A stretch of DNA of 64,000 bases, taken from Babylonia areolata. Lineage: Eukaryota; Mollusca; Gastropoda; Neogastropoda; Buccinidae. The DNA lies in assembly GCF_041734735.1 (NCBI RefSeq), contig NC_134891.1, positions 11,586,569-11,650,568 of the forward strand, read 5' to 3'. Every line of letters starts with the position of its first letter. The first letter of the stretch is position 1. A model generated the notes under the pieces. It made no database searches. It was not told the DNA's origin and saw nothing but the letters and a program-made list of their open reading frames with translations. The position numbers and the translations under genes are program-made. Shown in pieces: positions 11,401 to 22,700 of the stretch.

Positions 11401-11562
11401 TTTTCCCCTGAGAAGAGAAGTCAGCCAATGAGAACCAAACCGCATTGACGCATGCGCTTTCTGCACTCGATCAGCTGTGAGGTTTGTTTCGTCTGCTTCA
11501 GTCAGCGGCTTCGAACAACAGTGTTGCTTTGTTTCGTGAAAGTGAAATGCAAAAATCTCAAA
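11401..11562 (+). promoter_or_regulatory. candidate promoter of PYCR3 first exon 1A
   Basis: A CCAAT box (11425-11429, in TCAGCCAATGAGAAC) lies upstream of an NRF-1-like core CGCATGCGC (11449-11457), locally enriched in CpG. An in-frame upstream ATG at 11452 lies inside the NRF-1-like core, so it is translated only if transcription starts further upstream. Without it the start is the ATG at 11563. Confidence 0.45.
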
Positions 11563-11626
11563 ATGGTCGGATTTATCGGAGGAGGAAGAATGACACAAGC
11601 GATCGCAAGAAGTTTCATCGGGTCAG
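11563..11626 (+). CDS. PYCR3: PYCR3 exon 1A (alternative first exon)
   Basis: 21 codons plus one base, from ATG at 11563 to the donor GTGGGT at 11627. It encodes [18 protein letters not shown], a complete beta1-Gly-rich loop-alphaA start of the Rossmann fold. Phase 1 matches exon 2. An in-frame upstream ATG at 11452 could add 37 basic, hydrophobic, Cys-rich residues. Confidence 0.8.
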
Positions 11627-14024
11627 GTGGGTTAAAGTTGTATATCTCAACCATACATGTTGCTAGACTGCAAGTTAGCCGTGTTCGAAAAGAATTTGAA
11701 AAGACAAGTAAGCTTTCAAAAGATACGGCAAGCAGTTTTCATTTCCTCTGGGAAACGTACACGCATTTCCAGCTGATCAACGAACACCCCTTTATTAATA
11801 GAATGAACCGTATAAGTGCCTGATTATGATATATATGTGATTCACCAAACTTATCTGGGCCTTTAAGCTTAACGAAAAGCCTTTCAATTTCATTGCAGTT
11901 GCGTCAGCTTTGACTTGTTGATTGACTTTGGAAAAACTATTCATTCTTTTCTTCTGTTTTTCCTTTCAAATCTGTCTGGGTCTGTAGGGCAGCTTCTGTG
12001 TTTCATATAATTATCACGATTGTCTTCCGTGTTGTGTGTTCCCATGGCTTTTTCTAGCAATCTCGATAAACTGAGAACTGAGCACGTTTCACATAATTAT
12101 CATAATCAGGGAATTGTGTCTCTTTTGTCAGTAATTCATTGATATCATTATGTGTCACGAAGAGCATCAGACATAATTCTGTCGTGTATAAGGCCTATGA
12201 AATAAAATTACAGTAAAATAATGGTTTTCGTTGTTTTCAACAGCGTGGTCAATCGTTCATCGAGCCGGCTGGTTCGAGCTCTTTCAGCAGAAGATTGAAA
12301 ACTGGCAGTATGCGTATGCGCATGCGTGTCGACTGCTTGCTGGACACGAGGGTGTATCGTGTCGCATTATATAAAATCCGGTGTCGCACTCTGCTGATTA
12401 ATTAGTCTACGATTCAGCGCGTTGTTGAAATCCCTGAAATATCATTATGGCATCAGGAGTTACAGTGGAAGTACCAAGCGACCTAAAGGTCGGGTTTATA
12501 GGCGCAGGAAAAATGGCATGTGCGCTGTCGGTAGGATTTGTGAAGTCCGGTATGTTATTCGAACTTTCAACTTCATTGTCAGTGCAGAGTGTTGTTCAAA
12601 CATTTCTATAGCCTTTAAATTAAGTGGTCTGTTGTCACTTTCGGGGCAGGGTTTTGAACTTGATAGCCAAGTTAAGGTGTGCTCTAGTTTCACTGACACT
12701 GATTGAAAACTAGGGCTGACTAAACACTAAACTTAGGTTGACTCGTACGCAGTTGAGTTTTGTGTCAACACTTATCGCAGTTCTGATAATTTTGATGACT
12801 TTCAGCAGTTTAAATCTTTAATGAAGGTTGTGATAAACCAAATGGGAGCTAGATGGTAAATAAAAATACTTAATCACTGTATTGATTCTGTGATACTCAT
12901 AGCTATGTAGTTCAGTTCAGTGATGAGATTCCAGGCAGAAAGCCTGTTCCTGTGCATGAAACTTTTTAAAAACTTAAAACTAGACAAACTGTACTGCCCT
13001 AGTCAAACACTGTAACATATTTTATAATTTATGAATAAAAGATACAATGTTAATGATAGATTTTATGGTCTGTTTGTACATACCACAGGCATATTTTCCT
13101 TTTTCTGTCTGTTTGCCTTACATCTCAACAGTCGCCACCATCATGTTGCATGAGTATATATATATATACTCTACTCATTTCAGATTGAATGTATGCATTT
13201 AATTTCCATTATCTCATAGCTTTATAATGGAAAATGAAAGTGTGTGCTTTCAATATTTCAAACATTCAAACTGCTATGAATCATTGAGTGGTGGGAGAGA
13301 AGTGAGATGAGGGTTGAGTAACAGAAAATTTTCCTTTTGCTGTCTGATCTTATCAGAATGAGAGGTCAGAATGAGATCAGTAGCTCAAGGAGGCGTCACT
13401 GCGTTCGGACACATCCATATCAGAATGAGAGGTGGCAGCTATATGTAGGACTGACAATGATCTAGACCTTGACTTTTACACAACTTGTCAGACTTAAAAA
13501 GGTCAGGTCCTGGTTCTATTGATACCTAATTTACACTTTATCTTCACAGTGCTGATGGTCATATCAACACCTGGCCACCTGTTTTCATTATCACTGTGGG
13601 TCAGATCTGTACTTTGAACTTTGATTAGGTGTTCAGTGAAATAGAACAAACCTGCACTCATTTTCCTCCACTATGACATTGTTCAGGTAGATTTTGTTTT
13701 GGTCCCTCATGCTGAGATACATGTTATAGGGCATATATTTCATGTTGGTCATCGGCCATTAACCAAATGACCCATTGTGTCCTGAACCAAACCTAAACTC
13801 TGATAATGTGTGTGTGTGTGTGTGTGTGTGATGCATGCAAGAGAAAGAATAGGTTGTCAGAATTTTTTCCACTTAACTTTTTACACGTGATTTTTCAAAG
13901 TATTGTGTATCAGTGATTAAGGGGTTATGACTACCATACCATTGTGAAAAGGAAAACATTTTTTTCTAAATTGAGATGCCAGAATAATAAAGACAATATA
14001 ATCTCTGTGTCAGTGTATACATGC

Positions 14025-14063
<39 letters not shown>

Positions 14064-15417
14064 TACAATGTAATGTAGTAAGTTCTATCAGAGTATCAGT
14101 GTAACTGTAAGCATACAATTATGCATGTTTACTCTGTGTGTGTGTGTGTGTGTGTGTCAAATATTTATTGGCCTGTCTGCCTGCCTGTCTGTCAGTGGAT
14201 CAAAAGTGTATGCATCTTTTTTTGTACACGAGTCATGAGTACATGTACTGTGAGTGTGAGCTAGCTTCTTATCATTGTATCCATTTAATTACTGTGATCA
14301 TTTGGTGTGTTTTGTTTTGTTTTGTTTTTTTAAATATGTATTTACTTGTCCATGCAATCACTATGTTTGTTTCCTTCAATCACTATTTTCTGTCTTGTTT
14401 TCTATTGTATTCTGTAAAAAAAACAACCACCAACATATCAGTATTATAACAAATAAACATGTCTCCATGTGCGTAAGAAAAAAAGGCTTTACTTGATTCA
14501 CTTGAATGCTTTGGTCTTCAAATACTGAAATAGGCATACTTTTGATTTGTGCATAATATGTATTGTGTTTGGGGCAGATGCAGTCTTAGCAGGTGCTATT
14601 AGTTTACGCTGCAATTACATGCATTATAACTTAGATTCTCATTGTTCGTTTCCTTCAGTCACTATTTTCTTTCTTGTTTTCCATTGTATACTGGAAAAAA
14701 CAACATGATATCAGTATTATAACAAATAAACAATAGTAATTTTTTTAGAAATGATGATGATGATGATGAAAAAGTTGGTGATGATGATGTCACTAAATAA
14801 TGTTGATCAATTATTTATTTATTATGAAGCCTGTTTGCTGGTTCATTTCTGAATAATTTTGTACACCCCCATCTTCACTACAGGTCTGGTTCATCCAAAC
14901 AACATCACCATCAGTGATCCAAGTTCTCAAGTGAGGGAAACTTTCAAGGTATGCACTGAGTATTTTCTTTTTATCTAAGATCAGGAGATACAGTGGAGAT
15001 GCAACTGAGAATTTGGAAGAACAGAGAGAGCAAGAGATTGTGTGTGTTTGTGTGTGTGTGTGCATTGTCTACTCTTGGTATAAATGGTTGGCTCTAACAG
15101 CTCAGTGTTTTAATTGTTTTGTTCATACTTATACAGTGTCAACAGTTGGTTTATTTTTGCATCAATTTCAGTTTGTTCACAAGTATACTGTGTTTCAGGA
15201 TATATATGTCTTTTCTTTCTTTTCTGATGTGTGTCCTTTTCATAATACGACTTTACTTTTCAGTTATGTTCATGCTGTCGCCTCATATTCTATATATCTG
15301 TATCTAGAAATATCTGTATCTATATATGTTATATATAAGATGTGTGTGTGTGTGTGAAGCTGTATTGTCACTGTACCAATAACTTTACAGTCACCGAGTT
15401 TTACAGAATTATGTAGT

Positions 15418-15480
<63 letters not shown>

Positions 15481-15505
15481 CACATGCATAATCTCTCTCT
15501 CTCTC

Positions 15506-15549
<44 letters not shown>

Positions 15550-17003
15550 CAACAAAATTGAGTTTGACGTCTGTGTGGGATGAAGCAAATAGAAGAAGGA
15601 AAAAAGATGTTATCCAAATTATAAAATCACTCAGGAGACTGCGTGCAACTGACGCACAGCTTTTCTGGAAACTTTTCGATACATATGACAAATTGAACCA
15701 GCCTTGAACTATGGAGCGGAAACATGGGGACTCATGTTAAATTACCAAATGGAAAAGGTACATACATTTGCAGTGAAGTGCTTTCTTGGTGTCCCATTAC
15801 ACTCATCAAACACTATAATGTATGGCAAAACCGGCAGGTACCCATTGCATATTAGATCAATTGTGAAATGTATAAAATACTGGCTCAAACTAACAAGACT
15901 GCCAACATTATGATTGTGTAGACAAGCATACGAGATGCTGCTACTGCAAGAGGGGAAGGGCAAACAGAACTGGGTATTCCACATCAAGAAAACACTAACG
16001 GAACATGTTTGGATGTGCCAAGGAGTAGGGCACGAGAGCAGTTTTGTATCAGAATTTAAGATAGACTTACAGCATGTTACAATCAAAACTGGCATGGAGA
16101 AATAGAGAGCAATGATAGGTATAAATGGTTCTATTCATTTAAATCAATATTTCAAAGAGAGAAGTATATTAAGATTATAACAAATAAATGGCATAAAATC
16201 TGTTTTGCGAAGCTCAGATTGAGAGCACTCGGACTGAATCAGTGAATGCCAACAGAAGATGGTTTGATTCAGACGTAGCATCTCCTTGCCCAATGTGTAT
16301 TTAACTGCAAAAGATTCAATCAATTATGAAAAAACTGCACCATTTTCAATATAGCTACAGCGCAGAGAAAAGATTTGTTCGGCATACTGATAACAGAAAA
16401 TGAAGATATGATACTTTCACTTGCAAAATAAGTATCTGAGGCAATAAATATACGGAAAACGTCAATCATCAGTCCAAATACTCAATCAGTTAAAATTAGT
16501 ATGGGTTGTATGTGGAAAAAAACATAGATAAAAAGGAAGGGCTATGTTTGGATGGTCAATCTCAACATTGTAAATATTTGATGTGTTCGTATTGATATGA
16601 TGGGTTTTGATGTTACATGTGTATATATTTATTATATGATTTATATGTAAATTAGTATGGGTTTGTATTGATATGATGTGTGTCAGTGTTACATGCGTGA
16701 ATATTTATTATATGATTTATCTGTACTTTGTTTTCTGTGTACTGTCCAAACCTTGGAGTGAGACGAACGACTGAAAAAGAGGCAAATTACCCCCTGTCAC
16801 ATGTACTTTTAAGCTAATGACAAAGTCCTAAAGTGTCGCAGATCTCTAATTAGTTTATGTTGTTTCAATTCTGTTTTTGTTTTTTTTGGTTTTTTCCTTT
16901 CTGTTCCATTTCATCTATTTTGCACCATTTTGTTCTGATTAGTATCTACTATGTCACCAGAGCTTTTCAGCTAATGACATGATTAAACATTTCAGTGTTC
17001 AGT

Positions 17004-17052
<49 letters not shown>

Positions 17053-19761
17053 TTATATATATGTATACCCATATTGTATTACTATTTTTTAGCTTTCACC
17101 ACAACAGATTTCTCTTTGTGAAAGTGCCACGTATCATTTTTTATTTTCATCTGCCTACAACTACTACAAGTTTATTTGTTCCTATCTAAGTGGAGTTATC
17201 TACAGAATTTTGACAGGAACAGCCTTCTTGTTGCTGTGGGCTCTTTTGTGTACAATAAGCATATGCTGCACACAAATGACCTTGGTTTATCAACTCGTCC
17301 AAAGATATATGTATTGTTGTTGTTGTTTTTTTTAGATATGTTTATATTTACTATATACATGTATACCAATATATAGAACTGTACCCTGTTAATTAATTAC
17401 TAAATAAAATAGACTACAATTGCAGGAACTTGGGGTGAACATTGCCAAAGACAACCGTGAAGTGGTCAGCCGCAGTGACATGGTGGTGCTGTCGGTCAAG
17501 CCAAATGTCATGCGGCCAGTGCTGGAGGAAGTCTCCTCAGCTGTCTCACAAAACAATCTGGTTGTGTCCATCGCGGCTGGCATCCCGCTGTCCACGATAG
17601 AACAGGTATATTGTTATTGTTGTTGATTGTTCTTGTTGTGGTTTGTGTCTTGGTGCATGTGTGTGTTTTTCCTTTGTTGATTTTTGTGTTAATTAAGCAG
17701 AGAAATCTTCCATGCTTTCTTTTCTCACACTGATTGTCATTGTGGTCATTCCATTCATCCACTCCAGGTTCACTTTGCCCACAACCAGCAGTGCACAGGA
17801 AGCTTATCAGTGGTGTCTGGCAATATATTGAATGAGGTTATCAAGCAGGGAGAGTTTGCACTGAAATGGAGTCACTTCTGTGACCATCAGTTGTGCTTGT
17901 TTTCAGTCAGTTTGCCCCAGGAGGTTGGTTGCAAAGACACATGCTAATGCCTGTAATTCGCTAACTGCTTGGTCGACAAAATGACCGTTAGCCATGACTT
18001 TCTTGGTCGGTGAGCCAGTCAGTGTCCCCTCTGGAGTTTCTGTTTCAGTTTTTCAAGGAGGTGTCACGGGGGTGCTCTCTGGAGTTTCTGTTTTCAGTTG
18101 TTTTTTTCAAGGAGGTGTCACAGGGTCCCCTCTGGAGTTTCTGTTTCAGTTTTTCAAGGAGGTGTCACAGGGTCCCCTCTGGAGTTTCTGTTTCAGTTTT
18201 TCAAGGAGGCGTCACAGGGTCCCCTCTGGAGTTTCTGTTTCACTTTTTTCGAGGAGGTGTCACTGCATTTGGACAAATCCATCATGTGCTACAGCAGGTG
18301 CCTGACAGCAGCCAAACCCAGTGTGCCTAAGCCTTGAGTGCATGCATGTTTGTGTTCCTGTCAGGGTGGATTTCTTTGGCAGAATTTTGCCAGAGGACAA
18401 CACGTGTTGTCATGGGTTCTTTATGAAGGTGCCAAGTGTGCTGCACGCAGGACGTCAGTTTATTGTCTCATCCAAATGACTGTATACTAATTACTATATT
18501 GATTTTCCTGTCAAATTTTGGAAAAAAGGTGAGACTGGGATTTGAACTCAGACCCTCACAGATACTGTATTGGCAGATAAGCATCTTAACCATTCTGCCA
18601 TCTTCCTCTGGATTGGATATTTTACTCATATAGTCACCATGTCCCTCTTCAAGGATAGTCACCATGAATCAGCTAAAACTGAAGACATCAACATTGACTC
18701 ACCACAGACTTGGATATGGTAAAGAACTGGGGTTTACAAAACAGCATTGCTGGCAGATCCACTGACCATCGAATGTGAGATAATTGTTCATAAGTGATCA
18801 GGATGAGGATGATAGGAATGATGCCCTGGAGATAATGACAGGGTTGTAATCTTTGATTTCTTCATGATGTCTAAGACTCTTCTACACCTCAGGTATCAGA
18901 TACATACAGCTGATTTTTTTTTGTTTTGTATTGTTTTCTTCAGGATATTTAAGCAGTAGACTCTGGAAAGCACATTTATAAAGTGGTTGATAGTTGTCAC
19001 TTTAGCTGTTAGACTTGGTGTCTTGTTTGACCCACAGCACATGAGTAATTGTGTGATAAATGGTACTGATGGACAGCATCCACTTACAGTATGAAGTGTT
19101 TTCTTTCTTATGTGCTTTGAATGGGCAACCTCCCAGTTGTCAATCCTTAATCAGATCAGGGCATAGAAATGGTGTCATACATTTTTTAGTTGTGATTGCG
19201 CTCATTGTATATTATGAAATTATTCAGTGAAATTCAGTGTTTATTATGGAAGTACTTGTATTATAGTATTGAAACGTTTTCAGATGTGAACATTTCGATT
19301 TGCCTGGACATTTTTACTGTCATTATTAACCCTCTTACATTCACATATTTCACAGAGAAACTCACTCCTAGTGTTTGGCTGTGGCAGGAATGACTGCAGG
19401 AGGGTTGATTAAATAAATTTTAGAAATGAAGAAATCTATGGAATGTACACATCTTCACTTTCCCCACTGTCCCCTTCTCAGTTGCTGCCGTCTGGGACTC
19501 GGGTGATCCGCCTGATGCCCAACACGCCATGCCTGGTGCAGGCAGGGGCCACTGTAGTGGCCTGTGGCTCAGCGGCCAAGCCGCGTGACCGGGATCTGGT
19601 CACCAAGCTGTGGGAGAGCGTGGGGCTGTGCGAACAGGGCACTGAGAAGATTCTGGACGCTGTCACAGGGCTGAGCGGGTCAGGCCCTGCCTATGTGAGT
19701 ATTTGACAACTTATGGGGGCGACGGAGGGGTGGGAGAGGGGTGGGGAGAGGGGGTTCTCTT

Positions 19762-19793
<32 letters not shown>

Positions 19794-22700
19794 ATGGAGT
19801 TTACACATCCTTTGGTCTGGAGAGTATGTTCCTTCAGCAACAAAATTGGAAGAACTCAACACAAAACAAATGAGAGTGAATGGGAAGCTGTATTGAGGTT
19901 ACAGCTTTTTTTTTTTCTCTCTGTCTTCTTCCTCTTCTCTGTATGTTACATTAAGTTTACACATATTTTGGTCATACTGTCTCTCTCCAGCAACACTGTG
20001 AATCATCGTGCTGTAAGTTCTTGACTCAAACCACTGTACATGAAAGTGAAACCTTTGTGGCGTCACCATCAGAGTAGTGATCACCCTCAAAAACAGAGTA
20101 TGGCTGCCTACATGGCGGGGTAAAAAATAGCCATACACGTAAAAGCCTACTCGTGTACATGCGAGTGAACGTGGGAGTTGCAACTCACGAACGAAGAAAA
20201 AGAAGAGAGTAGTGATCTTTAAGCAGTTTTTCCTTATGGTCATTGATGACAATATTGAGGATGATGCTATTGAGATATGATCTGATCTTGGTTTTTTGAC
20301 AACATGATTGGACAGGACTCGTTCTTTTTCATGTTATTCCTGATGCCAGCATGAGTAGGATCCACAAAATACAGATATCTGCAATGTTGCTCAGGAAATT
20401 TTAGGAGTTGTCAGTCCAGCTCTCAAAGGAACTGGCTGAGGCCCCCAAATCAGACAGTAATATTTTGTGTTTTTGACAGACAGTGGTATTCTGTTGTTCT
20501 GACAGACCGTGGTATTCTGTTGCTGACAGACAGTGGTATTCTGTGGTTCGGACAGACAGTGGTATTCTGTGTCTATAACATACAGTGGTATTCTGTAGTT
20601 CTGACAGACCGTGGTATTCTGTGTCTGTAACATACAGTGGTATTCTGTGGTTCTGACAGACCGTGGTATTCTGTTGCTGACTGACAGTGGTATTCTGTGG
20701 TTCTGACACAGTGGTATTCTGTCTTTCTACAGACAGTGGTTATCTTTCTTTCTGACAGAGATTTTGCTGCAATCTTCCTGTTGTTGATAATACACACATG
20801 TACACTACTGTGCTGTGATGGTTTGTGTTAGACTGTAACCTTTGTTGTCTATCTGTAACTGAGTGTAAATTCAAAACATTAGTTTTAGAGACTTAGTTTA
20901 GAAAGGCAACATTATTCAAGCAGTGGATGATTTTTACCATGCTTCTTGCCGTAAAATTATACTGATACTCTCTTAAGATGGAGTTTAGTGGTCAGAATTG
21001 TGCAGAATTGATTAAACTTCGAAAACTTATATCTTGCATTAATTTCCTCAGAAACCAGCAGCCTACAAGTATGTTCACATGATGAACATTTAGTTCATCA
21101 ATGAGAAGTTTAGGGTACATTATTTGATTAGTTCTGGTGTGCCCTTCAGTATGCTTGTTTCAAAACTGTTTTCCTCTTTGTGTATTGAAATGCACCAGTT
21201 TGGTCCAGCTGTCTCTTTCAGCTCCAGCTGCCAACCCCTCTTCAGTGCCTTTGTTCTGTCCAGCTGTGATGGATGCTGTGCCTTTCTGGCTCTCCATATG
21301 TGCATTGTTACTCAGCTACAAAATAAACTTCCATCAGGCTGGTCTTTTGCATGGAAGCTTCATCATTCCACTTACTTACTGTACCTCTTTTCAAGTCCCT
21401 TCACTGGCTGAGCAGCTGTCTATTAATGAAAGAACACATTACAAGTTTGTTGTTGTTCATTTTTGCCATTATTACTTCTGCTCTTCTGTCTGTTTTCTGC
21501 TGATTCACACATTTCGTGTATATTATGGTTTACAACATTTTTTTCTCTCTTCTCTTTTCTATGGTTATCATCAAGCCTACAAAGTTATTCAAGCAGTAGA
21601 TGAAATGTAGCATTGATGTGGTGGCGGCTGTGTGCACATGTTTCAGGCCTTCACAGCCATTGAGGCCATGGCTGATGGTGGTGTAAAGATGGGCATGCCC
21701 CGTGACATGGCAATCAAGCTGGCTGCCCAGACCCTTTTGGTGAGTCAGCAGGTTGTTCTGCGCGTGTGTGTGTGTGTATGTGTAAGTGTGTAGGTGTGTG
21801 TGCGTGTGTGTGGGCTTGTGTGTTCATATGAATGTGTGTGATTGGAAAATGAGCATGTCAGTCCTTCAGAGTTTTAGAGAGAGAGAGTGATAGAGGAAGA
21901 GGGGTGGGGAGAGAATGTGTGAATGCATGTGTGTTTTGTCTGTGTAGTCAGCTGCTGCAGAGGTGGGGGTCTTTACTTCTCTTCACAACTTTGGGGTCTT
22001 TACTTCTCTTCACAACTTTGATAAGTGAGAACACTGAGAAAGAAGGCACACATGTACTTATGCTTGTATACATATGCCCATACATGTGGTTGTGTGTGCA
22101 TGAGAGACAGAGATGGAAGAAGAAAGATTGGGAAGAAGAAAGACTGTGTTGATGCAAGGAAAGATGGCAGAAACTATGTTGATGCAAGTAAACATAGCAG
22201 AGACGGTAGGTGCAAGTGAACATGGTATAGACTTTAGGTGCAAGTGATGAGGCAGAGTCTGTAGGTGCAAGTAAAGATGGCAGAGACTGTGTAGGTATAA
22301 GTAAACATTGGAAAAAATGTTTTGATGCAAGTAATCATGGCAGAGACTGATGGTGCAAGTAAACATGGCAGAGTGTGTGCAGGTGCAAGTGAACATGGCA
22401 GAGTCTGTAGGTGCAAGTGAACATGGCAGAGTGTGTGTAGGTGCAAGTAAACATGGCAGAGTCAGTAGGTGCAAGTGAACATGGCAGAGTGTGTGTAGGT
22501 GCAAGTGAACATGGCAGAGGGTGTGTAGGTGCAAGTAAACATTGCAGTCTGTAGGTGCAGGTGAACATGACAGAGTTTGTGTAGGTGAAAGTAAACATTG
22601 CAGTCTGTAGGTGCAGGTGAACATGACAGAGTGTGTGTAGGTGAAAGTAAACATGGCAGAGGGTGTGTAAGTGCGAGTGAACATTGCAGAGTCTGTAGGT

